A DNA stretch of 5,930 nucleotides from Pseudomonadota bacterium. GTDB taxonomy: Bacteria > Pseudomonadota > Alphaproteobacteria > HIMB59 > GCA-002718135. Below the pieces are notes generated by a model. The model searched no databases, was not told the origin of the DNA, and saw nothing but the letters and a program-made list of their open reading frames with translations. A program made the translations under genes and the position numbers. The stretch spans positions 1-5,930 of the forward strand of contig JAQBWI010000072.1 in the NCBI GenBank assembly GCA_027625355.1, read 5' to 3'. This document shows positions 1-5,930 of this stretch, in pieces. Every line of letters begins with the position of its first letter. Position 1 is the stretch's first letter.

Positions 1-20
1 ACTTTAATATAGAAATATTA

Positions 21-1088
21 ATGAATAAAATTGTACTAATTATCGTTTTTTGTTTTTTTGCTATAAAAATAGATGCGTATACCCTTCAAAAATATACTCT
101 AGACCTTAGTTATCCATGGGGGATGACATGGTTAAATCCTTCACAATTATTAATTACAGAAAAAAAAACAGCACAAATCTTGTTATTTGATACTTCAAAT
201 AATACATCAACAATAATATCTCACAAAATACCTGTAGCTTCATGGGGGCAAGGAGGCTTACTGGATATTATAAGTGAAGGTAACGTTGTCTGGGTAACGT
301 GCTCCGTTATGAAAGATAAACTTCTCACCACAGCAGTTTATAAATCTACATTAAAAAATAATTCTTTAGTAAATTCTGAATTAATATTTGAAGCTACACC
401 ATACATTAATAACGCCAAACATTTTGGGTCTCGAATGACAATTGTTGATGACTACTTATTTGTAAGTATTGGAGAGAGAGGTAAGGGAGATTTAGCCCAA
501 GACCCCTCAAACAGTATTGGCAGCATTATAAGAATTAAAAAGGATGGAACACTACCAGAAGATAATCCTTATGTAACAAAGCCTGACTGGTCTAAAGAAA
601 TATTTCAAATAGGAGTTCGAAATCCCCAAGGAATGGATTTAGATCCTTTAACTAATAATGTCTTTATTTCCAACCATGGACCTAAGGGTGGAGATTTTGT
701 TGGGAAGGTTATTAAAGGAACAAATTATGGATGGAACCGTGTTGGGTGGGGAGGAACAAATTATTCTGGTACAAAAATTGGCGATGGAAATGCTTGGGAG
801 CCTGGATTATTTTCCCCAGATCATATTTGGGTACCTTCAATAGGTGTTGGAGGGATAAAGTTTTATAATGGAGATTTATTTCCTGAATTTAAAAATGGGT
901 TACTTATTGGATCGTTAAAGTTTCAATATCTTTCCTATCTCCCTAGAGAAAATAATCAATTTGGTGAAGAGCAACTTATCTTTAAAAACAAAATAGGACG
1001 AGTTAGAGATATTGAAGTGAATTCTAAAGGAGAAATTTTTTTGATAGCCGATGAAAGTAAAACTTATTTATATAAACTTATTCCTTAA
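21..1088 (+). CDS. PQQ-dependent aldose sugar dehydrogenase, exported (YliI/soluble GDH family)
   Basis: Predicted six-bladed beta-propeller quinoprotein that oxidises the C1 hydroxyl of aldoses to lactones in the periplasm, passing electrons from PQQ to the respiratory chain. Residues 1-19 look like a signal peptide (Lys3, hydrophobic 4-15, likely cleavage after IDA). The family landmarks appear in order: KHFGSR (133-138, His134 matching the catalytic base), IGERG (150-154), a 'dG..PedNPy' stretch (175-184), RNPQG (200-204), the calcium/PQQ loop HGPKGGD (219-225), NYGWN (235-239), Lys300 in GSLK, and the PQQ-binding arginines Arg327 and Arg329 in GRVRD. The 355-residue length is normal for the YliI branch and shorter than Acinetobacter GdhB. 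Two deviations: the usual GHRNPQG is GVRNPQG, and GGDE is GGDF. Start is the ATG at 21, the only one that keeps the signal peptide; no clear Shine-Dalgarno is visible in the 20 bases upstream. It converges with the MFS gene. The family call is strong; the substrate is unknown. Confidence 0.93.
   Translation: MNKIVLIIVFCFFAIKIDAYTLQKYTLDLSYPWGMTWLNPSQLLITEKKTAQILLFDTSNNTSTIISHKIPVASWGQGGLLDIISEGNVVWVTCSVMKDKLLTTAVYKSTLKNNSLVNSELIFEATPYINNAKHFGSRMTIVDDYLFVSIGERGKGDLAQDPSNSIGSIIRIKKDGTLPEDNPYVTKPDWSKEIFQIGVRNPQGMDLDPLTNNVFISNHGPKGGDFVGKVIKGTNYGWNRVGWGGTNYSGTKIGDGNAWEPGLFSPDHIWVPSIGVGGIKFYNGDLFPEFKNGLLIGSLKFQYLSYLPRENNQFGEEQLIFKNKIGRVRDIEVNSKGEIFLIADESKTYLYKLIP
1085..1088. other. Overlapping convergent stop codons (shared TTAA)
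   Basis: The palindrome TTAA supplies the last three bases (TAA, 1086-1088) of the plus-strand dehydrogenase stop and, read on the other strand, the TAA (1087-1085) of the MFS gene. The two genes therefore overlap tail to tail by 4 bp, with no room for an intergenic terminator. I see no GC-rich hairpin with a T-run on either side. Confidence 0.9.
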
Positions 1089-2230
1089 CCAACTCTAAAT
1101 TTTCTTAAAAAAATATTTCCCGCAAAAAAAACAATTATACATAAAGCATACATATTAATTGTAAGTGAATACGTCTCTGCAATAAAGCCAATTATTGCTG
1201 GGGCAAATAACAAAGCTGAAAAGCCCATAGTAATTAAATTAGTAACTGTTGTAGGAATACTCTCTGACGAATGTTTGACTGCTTGTCGTATAATTATTGG
1301 AACTAAATTAGCTGTAGCAAAACCATAAAGAAAAAAAGTGATGAGTATAAAATAAAAATTACCAATTATGATGGAGGTAAATAATATAATAGAACCAAAT
1401 ATAACAAAATAACATCCAACTATTTTTTCTGAAAATAAATTGATTAGTTGATTCGAGAATAAATTAGCAAATATGCCTCCTAAACTTAAAAATATTAATC
1501 CTAAACTGGCAAGATATAAAGGAGCATTAAGTTCCTTGGTGAACCATAAAGCTGACCAATCTATAATTATTCCATTAGAACCAAATATTACGAAGAGTAA
1601 AAAACCAAAAATTAAAACATTTTTTTCAGGTATTTTTAATTTTTCACCTTCGCCTTTAAAATCCAAATTGTTAGGAAGTCCATTGATATAAATAATGATA
1701 GCTGCAATTACGGACATGAAGAAAAGTATTATAAAAATTAGAGAAGGATTTATTTTATTACCTAAAATAAAACCAGCTAGTAAGCCTCCAAAAAAAATAC
1801 CTATATTAAAGCCCATAGCATAATAAGGGCTAATAATTTTTCCAGAATGTCTCTCAATTAATTGCGCATGAATACCACCAATTGGCCCAGACGAACCCCA
1901 ACCAATACCTGCGGGTATATGTGCTAAAAGAAGAATCAAATAGGTAGGTGCAGATACCAAAATTATATTTGCTAAAGAAATAATAACTAAACCAAAAGTC
2001 ATAATTTTTTTTGTGCCAAATTTTGGAACTAATATTCTTCCAGCTATTTGATTAGAAATTAAAAATGAAACACCAAAAGATAATATTGCAAAACCTAAGT
2101 CAGACTCATCAATTTTTAGTCTTTCCATATTCCAAGGTATTAGCCCAAAGTAGCACCCTACAACAAGCATCGGGTATGAAGAGCATAGAATTACCGCAAA
2201 AGTGGCTCTTCTAAAAACACTTTGTTCCAT
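1085..2230 (-). CDS. MFS transporter, 12 TM, YbjJ-like
   Basis: Inner-membrane secondary transporter of the major facilitator superfamily, 381 residues. Hydrophobic segments lie at about 11-31, 44-66, 74-93, 97-117, 136-156 and 163-183. After a polar cytoplasmic loop (184-203) come 204-226, 236-256, 268-290, 292-312, 326-350 and 357-376, giving the standard 6+6 arrangement. The loop between TM2 and TM3 carries a degenerate motif A (GRILVPKFGTKK, 64-75). TM4 has a Gly-rich stretch (GIGWGSSGPIGG, 108-119). The IDWSALWF stretch at 223-230 resembles the 'DWS' signature of YbjJ-like carriers, which are often annotated as sugar or drug exporters of unknown substrate. It is the last gene of the minus-strand block, starting 10 nt after the aldo/keto reductase stop, with only a weak ribosome-binding site. 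Its place in the operon suggests import of the block's sugar substrate or export of a product; direction cannot be read from sequence. Its stop overlaps that of the convergent dehydrogenase. Confidence 0.88.
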   Translation of the reverse strand: MEQSVFRRATFAVILCSSYPMLVVGCYFGLIPWNMERLKIDESDLGFAILSFGVSFLISNQIAGRILVPKFGTKKIMTFGLVIISLANIILVSAPTYLILLLAHIPAGIGWGSSGPIGGIHAQLIERHSGKIISPYYAMGFNIGIFFGGLLAGFILGNKINPSLIFIILFFMSVIAAIIIYINGLPNNLDFKGEGEKLKIPEKNVLIFGFLLFVIFGSNGIIIDWSALWFTKELNAPLYLASLGLIFLSLGGIFANLFSNQLINLFSEKIVGCYFVIFGSIILFTSIIIGNFYFILITFFLYGFATANLVPIIIRQAVKHSSESIPTTVTNLITMGFSALLFAPAIIGFIAETYSLTINMYALCIIVFFAGNIFLRKFRVG

Positions 2231-2240
2231 TAATTTTATA

Positions 2241-3224
2241 TTACCAACGAGGGTGAATTTCGTCTTTTAAATAAGTCGCGTATATGTTTTCTATTTGTTT
2301 CATTAGATTACTAATATCAGGGAGTGAAGAAGCAGAAATGTTATTTAAAGCTTGGTCAGAGTTTTTTGCACCAGGAATTATTACACTCACAGCATCATGC
2401 ATTAAAATCCATTTTAATGCTAGTTGCGATAGAGAAAATCCCTCTGGCGTAATAGATTTTAACTCGTCTACCACTTTTAGAGCTGTATTAAAATCTACAC
2501 CGGAAAAAGTTTCCCCAACATCAAAAGCATCACCATTAATATTGTAATTTCTATGATCATTTTCAGGAAAAGTTGAATTAGAATTCATTTTTCCAGTTAA
2601 CAAGCCACTTGCAAGAGGGACTCTAACAATGATAGCTACACCCTTATCTTTTGCTAAGTTGAAAAATTCCTCAGCTGGTTTTAATCTAAACATATTAAAA
2701 ATAATTTGAACACTTTTTGTATGAGGTCGCTGAATACAGGCAATAGCTTCTTCAACAGTCTGCACACTAAAGCCATAATGTTGTATTTTGCCTTTTGTTA
2801 CTAAGTCATCTAACATTTCGTAAGTTAAATCATGAGAATACACTTCTGTTGGTGGACAATGCATTTGAAGAAGATCAATAGTGTCAACATTCAAATTCTT
2901 TAATGATCGATCAACGAACGACTCCATTAAGTCTTTATCATAATACCCCTGTGCCTCATGAGGAAAGATCCTTCTTCCTGCTTTTGTAGCAACGTAAATT
3001 CGTTCAGAAGTTGAATTGATAAATTCACCAACAAATTTTTCACTTCGACCATCGCCGTAAACATCGGCTGTATCAAAAAAATTAACTCCATTATCAAAAG
3101 AAGTTTTTAAAATATCTTTTGCATTTTCATCGGAAACATCACCCCAGTCTGCGCCCATAGCCCAGCAACCAAGACTAATTTCACTTACTTGCCAATCCAA
3201 ACTTCCAAATTTTCTAGATTTCAT
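2241..3224 (-). CDS. Aldo/keto reductase, NAD(P)H-dependent
   Basis: Cytoplasmic (alpha/beta)8-barrel oxidoreductase that interconverts aldehydes or ketones with alcohols using NAD(P)H. Numbering from the ATG at 3224 (327 residues, usual AKR length), the catalytic tetrad is complete: Asp51 and Tyr56 in FDTADVYGDGRSE, Lys81 in VATKAG, and His122 in LLQMHCPP. The C-terminal cofactor loop is recognisable as VIIPGAKNSDQALNNI (about 281-296), which contacts the adenosine phosphate in AKRs. It resembles the YhdN/L-glyceraldehyde-3-phosphate reductase-type and sugar-oxidising AKRs rather than a named enzyme. An alternative GTG at 3230, directly abutting the upstream TAA, would add two residues; I prefer the ATG because family members begin right at this MKSRKFG-type strand and an AAGTG-like weak ribosome site precedes it. 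It lies between the ADP-ribosylglycohydrolase-like gene and the MFS gene in one operon, which implies a role in redox conversion of a released sugar. Substrate unknown. Confidence 0.93.
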   Translation of the reverse strand: MKSRKFGSLDWQVSEISLGCWAMGADWGDVSDENAKDILKTSFDNGVNFFDTADVYGDGRSEKFVGEFINSTSERIYVATKAGRRIFPHEAQGYYDKDLMESFVDRSLKNLNVDTIDLLQMHCPPTEVYSHDLTYEMLDDLVTKGKIQHYGFSVQTVEEAIACIQRPHTKSVQIIFNMFRLKPAEEFFNLAKDKGVAIIVRVPLASGLLTGKMNSNSTFPENDHRNYNINGDAFDVGETFSGVDFNTALKVVDELKSITPEGFSLSQLALKWILMHDAVSVIIPGAKNSDQALNNISASSLPDISNLMKQIENIYATYLKDEIHPRW

Positions 3225-3230
3225 AATCAC

Positions 3231-5396
3231 TTAAGATATTTTAATTTCATTAGAAACCATAGTTCCATCTGAAACCACAAAACCAGCGCCTCCTTTATCA
3301 AGAATATCATGATTATCTTCACATTCCAACATTAATTGCCCATCAATATATCCCTTTATTTTATTGTTATTGATTACTAATGACATTTTATATTCTCTAA
3401 AAAAATCGACATCAAAGTCAACTTCTTTAATAGTGTTAAAATCATATAACATTTTACCAATACGAGCTTTATTACTCGAGCATAACTCAAAAGTATAATA
3501 TCTTTTCAACCCTTGCACTCTTGCAACTAACCCTCCAGAGCTAACTGACTGAAAAGAAATATTTGAAGTTACTGTATAATTTTTCCAAACATCTGTTCCA
3601 GTAAACATTATTCCACTGTCTATATTATTAGTAACTCTGAAGATTTTCCCTCTATCTTCCCATTTATCTAAACCTTGAACCCAGGCATTTCTCCACATTT
3701 GACCATAAAATTTTTCCTCAAAATGCATATGATGCTTTCTAGGGTGATTTAAGATATGATCTGGTTGGGTTAAAAGTATATTTGGCTCTCCATGTATATC
3801 TAAATAATTTAATTTAATTTTTCCTGAACACTTTTCACTTGAAGAAATTGAAATCCCTAACTGGCCAATTGGATTTGAAAAAGTTGATGGGACTTCCCAT
3901 TCAATAATATTCATATCATTTGAAGAAAAATTAAAATTATTAGACTCAATTTTAATTAACTCATCGTTTTCACCCCAATATTTAATAAATATTTTTATAT
4001 TTAAATCTTTTTCTGACTCAGAAAAAATCTGTGCTTTTATTTTTTGGCCAGAATAAATAATTGGAGTCGCGATTAAATCATAATGAAAAAAGGTTTTTCT
4101 AGCTACCCCATCTAACTTAGTCAGGTGCTCTGGAAAAAAAGTATCAACCAAACACTCACTATTTAATCCTTCCGCTAAATCACAAAAGTCTATTTCTAAA
4201 CCATAACTTCCTACATCAGTTTTCAACTCAACATTTGATATAGATGTTAATAAGTTATTATCATTCAGTGTATCAACTTTCCAACCCTGAGTAGATCCGG
4301 GCATTTCAAAATGATAACGAGCATTATTTTTGATAATTTTCTTTTCTAATTTTTCAAGCTGTCTAGCTGTGTTAATAATTTTATATGTTTCTGTTAAAGC
4401 ATCTGTAATAGTCTCCCCACCTACTGCAGTTGGACAATAAATAATATCGTTAATTGGAGAGAGGTAGTCCGGACCATCTTTCAAGCCCTCCAGACCGTTT
4501 TTAATACCAAGTATACAGCCAACATTACCAGAGTTACAATCAGTATCCCAGCCAGCTGTATTAGCTATCATAAGTGATTTTTGAAAATTATTTTCCCCAA
4601 ATAATAAACTCATAATTATAAGCGCATGATTCGGAACTATGTGACAATTTCCTAAATATTTATCATAGCCATATTTTTCTACTATTTTTTCTCTTGCTTG
4701 TTTCCAATCAATATTACCTGAGCTCCAATCTTGCAAATCTGATATTAATTTATAAATTACTGAGTCATTAGGAATAAATTGTTTTGATTTTTCAATAATA
4801 ATTTTTATGTTATTTTCAACAAATGCCATTGACTCTATTGCTGCTATAATCTGAGCACCATATATAGCTTCACCATCATGACTGACACTTGCTGCCTTGC
4901 CAGCTAGAGATACTGCTTGCTCGGGATCTCCAGGAGATACTAAAGCCCATCCGTCAATAAAAATTTGAGCACCTATTTGTTCAGCAATAACCTTCCCATT
5001 AACCTTAATAGAGCCGCTGTCTGGTGCGTGTATACCTTGCTTTAGGTTTTGATAAGCGGTGTCTTCAGCTGAGTGACCTTTTCCACCCCACCACAAAACA
5101 GTCCTATCTTCAATTAGGTTGTTTAACCATGTTTGTCCTATTTGTTTTGGAGTTATATTTTTATCATAATTAAAATCTTTTAGAGCTCTTAAAAAAGCAA
5201 AGGTCCCAGTAATATCATCATCAGTAACACATAAAGGTTTATTCAATTTATCATTTACATAATAATTTATAGGACCTAATTCTCTCATAATTCGGTCATA
5301 TTCCCAACCTTCAAAAGGCCTACCTAAATAAACTCCAATAATTTTACCTAAAACTCCAGCATAAACTTTTTCTTCATAAGATTTATCTAAATTCAT
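3231..5396 (-). CDS. ADP-ribosylglycohydrolase-family protein with C-terminal LamG/DUF1080-like domain
   Basis: A 721-residue multidomain protein. Residues about 8-345 form an all-helical ADP-ribosylglycohydrolase (DraG/ARH-type) domain: GKIIGVYLGRPFEGW (17-31), the first metal motif TDDD (58-61), WWGGKGHSAED (102-112), the SHDGEAIYGA helix (172-181), GNCHIVPNHA (249-258) and the second metal motif GWDTDCNSG (282-290). These acidic clusters bind the dimagnesium centre in DraG/ARH enzymes. About 365-545 is a beta-rich region of unclear family. About 565-721 (GGLVARVQ 621-628, IKGYIDGQ 680-687, final 'GGAGFVVSDG' 702-711) looks like a concanavalin-type LamG/3-keto-disaccharide-hydrolase (DUF1080) sandwich. 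Classic DraG is about 300 residues, so this is more than twice that length. No signal peptide is seen, so it is probably cytoplasmic. It starts 2 nt after the permease stop with an AAAGGA ribosome site. Given sugar transport and AKR neighbours, I infer cleavage of a glycosidic bond in a small metabolite rather than protein de-ADP-ribosylation. Family call strong, reaction unproven. Confidence 0.88.
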   Translation of the reverse strand: MNLDKSYEEKVYAGVLGKIIGVYLGRPFEGWEYDRIMRELGPINYYVNDKLNKPLCVTDDDITGTFAFLRALKDFNYDKNITPKQIGQTWLNNLIEDRTVLWWGGKGHSAEDTAYQNLKQGIHAPDSGSIKVNGKVIAEQIGAQIFIDGWALVSPGDPEQAVSLAGKAASVSHDGEAIYGAQIIAAIESMAFVENNIKIIIEKSKQFIPNDSVIYKLISDLQDWSSGNIDWKQAREKIVEKYGYDKYLGNCHIVPNHALIIMSLLFGENNFQKSLMIANTAGWDTDCNSGNVGCILGIKNGLEGLKDGPDYLSPINDIIYCPTAVGGETITDALTETYKIINTARQLEKLEKKIIKNNARYHFEMPGSTQGWKVDTLNDNNLLTSISNVELKTDVGSYGLEIDFCDLAEGLNSECLVDTFFPEHLTKLDGVARKTFFHYDLIATPIIYSGQKIKAQIFSESEKDLNIKIFIKYWGENDELIKIESNNFNFSSNDMNIIEWEVPSTFSNPIGQLGISISSSEKCSGKIKLNYLDIHGEPNILLTQPDHILNHPRKHHMHFEEKFYGQMWRNAWVQGLDKWEDRGKIFRVTNNIDSGIMFTGTDVWKNYTVTSNISFQSVSSGGLVARVQGLKRYYTFELCSSNKARIGKMLYDFNTIKEVDFDVDFFREYKMSLVINNNKIKGYIDGQLMLECEDNHDILDKGGAGFVVSDGTMVSNEIKIS

Positions 5397-5398
5397 AA

Positions 5399-5749
5399 TT
5401 ATCCTTTCAATCCTCCACTGGTTAAACCCGCAATAAATTTACGTTGAAATATCATAAATAGTATTGCAATTGGTGCAGCCATCATTACTGAAGCAGCACT
5501 TACTAATCCTAAATCATTTGTATACTTACCTTGAAAGGCAAATAGAATTGATGCCATTGGTTTGAAGTCATCAGTTTGTATAAATGTTATGGCAAATAAA
5601 AATTCATTCCAAACAGCAAGTGATACCACAAGGCCTGTTGTTAAAAAAACAGGCCAAGATAATGGTAGAGCAATTTTAAAAAATAAATGGAAGGTATTAG
5701 CACCATCTATTTTTGCTGCTTCGAAAAGCTCTATTGGCAACTGAATCAT
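5399..5749 (-). CDS. Carbohydrate ABC transporter permease (MalG/CUT1 type), C-terminal fragment lacking its N-terminal half
   Basis: Only 116 residues, against about 270-300 for intact MalG-type inner-membrane permeases. What remains is unambiguous: LPIELFEAAKIDGA (4-17), continuing into a hydrophobic stretch ending in LPLSWP (28-33), is the EAA loop that docks onto the ATPase. Membrane segments follow at about 34-55 and 83-101, and the family ending FIAGLTSGGLKG closes the protein. The membrane segments that should precede the EAA loop are missing. The ATG at 5749 sits where a mid-protein residue (the F-x-x-x-LP position) is expected, so it is probably not a natural start. There is a TGA two codons upstream in frame (5758-5756) and no Shine-Dalgarno. 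Upstream DNA encodes a UTRA regulator domain in another frame. As it stands the product should not form a working permease, so treat it as a pseudogene fragment or an assembly artefact. It lies 2 nt upstream of the ADP-ribosylglycohydrolase-like gene. Confidence 0.85.
   Translation of the reverse strand: MIQLPIELFEAAKIDGANTFHLFFKIALPLSWPVFLTTGLVVSLAVWNEFLFAITFIQTDDFKPMASILFAFQGKYTNDLGLVSAASVMMAAPIAILFMIFQRKFIAGLTSGGLKG
5402..5407 (-). promoter_or_regulatory. Ribosome-binding site of the ADP-ribosylglycohydrolase-like gene
   Basis: AAAGGA on the minus strand ends 5 nt before the ATG at 5396 and lies inside the last codons of the permease fragment. It is the clearest Shine-Dalgarno in the window and fixes this start. 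The TAATTATG arrangement suggests translation coupled to the upstream frame. Confidence 0.6.
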
Positions 5750-5930
5750 TTTTACTCAATGGAATGGCGGAAACCTCTTGTTCACTTTTTTTCATTTTAA
5801 TTTTAAGTTTACTCATTAATAGATGTAATAAATTTTTATCTTTAAAAAAATTTTTATTTATAGCCTTTCCATTAATCTCAGTTGGAATATAGGCTCTGCT
5901 TATCAAATATACTTCATTATTTTTAATCCT
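5697..5930 (-). pseudogene. GntR-family regulator, UTRA effector-domain fragment (runs off window, broken at 3' end)
   Basis: A minus-strand frame is open from the right edge to a TAA at 5699-5697. The edge-side translation (RIKNNEVYLISRAYIP, then KDKNLLHLLMSKLKI, then EQEVSAIPLS) follows the UTRA pattern: a short strand with a polar turn, 'ersYiP', a 'sLyelL' helix, then an 'i.rae..i.a' strand. UTRA domains bind the small-molecule effector in GntR/HutC-type repressors. From about 5745 onward the frame lies inside the permease sequence and its last ~16 residues (NRAFRSSKNRWC and just before) are out-of-frame permease, so the real domain end is missing, as is the DNA-binding N-terminus, which would lie beyond the window. 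TTG at 5906 is not a credible start. A GntR/UTRA regulator beside sugar ABC genes is a common arrangement and suggests it controlled this operon. The match is from pattern recognition only. Confidence 0.65.
5740..5760. other. Rearrangement or assembly junction: regulator fragment joined to mid-permease
   Basis: On the minus strand, homology to a UTRA domain ends and homology to a MalG-type permease begins within about 20 bases, with a frame change between them. The bases around the ATG at 5749 read plausibly in both frames (regulator SKNDSVA; permease MIQLP), so the exact break cannot be placed and may involve a few bases of microhomology. No insertion sequence, long repeat or att-like site is visible here. 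Confidence 0.6.

Noticed and set aside
1..20. A TAATAT -10-like promoter element upstream of the dehydrogenase
   Set aside because: In DNA this AT-rich such hexamers occur everywhere, no -35 is within the window, and the leader would be about 10 nt or less.
658..843. Open frame inside the PQQ dehydrogenase on the same strand
   Set aside because: It is an out-of-frame shadow of a strongly supported gene; its translation shows no family motifs and it lacks its own ribosome site.
1080..1135. Bidirectional intrinsic terminator between the convergent genes
   Set aside because: There are A/T runs, but I could not find a stem of useful length or G+C content.
1473..1691. Plus-strand open frame opposite the MFS gene
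   Set aside because: Antisense shadow of the MFS coding sequence; low-complexity Lys/Pro/Ser-rich translation with no recognisable domain.
2284..2547. Plus-strand open frame opposite the aldo/keto reductase
   Set aside because: Antisense shadow of a gene with an intact catalytic tetrad; no motif or ribosome site of its own.
5562..5744. Plus-strand open frame opposite the permease fragment
   Set aside because: Antisense of the conserved permease C-terminus; nothing recognisable in its translation.
5750..5800. Possible insertion sequence end or recombination site at the junction
   Set aside because: Only a short ATTCCATT-type repetition is seen; no terminal inverted repeats, target duplications or transposase fragments.
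5697..5906. A free-standing 69-residue protein starting at TTG 5906
   Set aside because: The frame stays open past this TTG to the window edge with UTRA-like sequence, and its last ~16 residues are permease DNA read out of frame, so it is a gene fragment and not a small protein.

Overview
The window is a 5.9 kb AT-rich stretch (by eye roughly 30% G+C) with almost no intergenic space. It looks like a streamlined, probably marine, Gram-negative bacterium. The low G+C, overlapping gene ends, and a sugar-uptake and sugar-oxidation gene set fit an AT-rich alphaproteobacterium (SAR11/HIMB59-like) or a similar lineage. That placement is an inference and not firm.

Layout. Plus strand, 21-1088: a secreted or periplasmic PQQ-dependent aldose dehydrogenase (YliI/soluble glucose dehydrogenase family). 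Its stop codon overlaps the stop of a convergent minus-strand gene block. Read from right to left, that block holds: (i) the end of a GntR-type regulator's UTRA effector domain (5930 to about 5745); (ii) the C-terminal 116 residues of a MalG-type sugar ABC transporter permease (5749-5399); (iii) a 721-residue ADP-ribosylglycohydrolase-family protein with C-terminal beta-sandwich domains (5396-3231); (iv) an aldo/keto reductase (3224-2241); (v) a 12-TM MFS transporter (2230-1085). Genes ii-v are 2, 6 (or 0) and 10 nt apart and are almost certainly one transcription unit.

The gene set points to uptake and processing of a sugar or glycoside. The ABC system (mostly missing here) and the MFS carrier would handle transport. 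The ADP-ribosylglycohydrolase-like protein is a candidate for cleaving an N- or O-glycosidic bond. The AKR would interconvert carbonyl and hydroxyl groups, and a GntR regulator would sense the substrate. The PQQ enzyme next door oxidises aldoses outside the cytoplasm but is transcribed separately. No individual substrate can be named from the sequence.

The most striking point is at about 5740-5760. A UTRA-domain reading frame runs directly, in a different frame, into the middle of the permease. The end of the regulator, the start of the permease and anything normally between them (typically a solute-binding protein and a partner permease) are absent. This is either a real deletion that crippled the ABC importer and left the MFS gene, or an assembly chimera. 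There is no stretch above 300 bases without a gene, and I saw no RNA genes, CRISPR arrays, insertion sequences or convincing intrinsic terminators.
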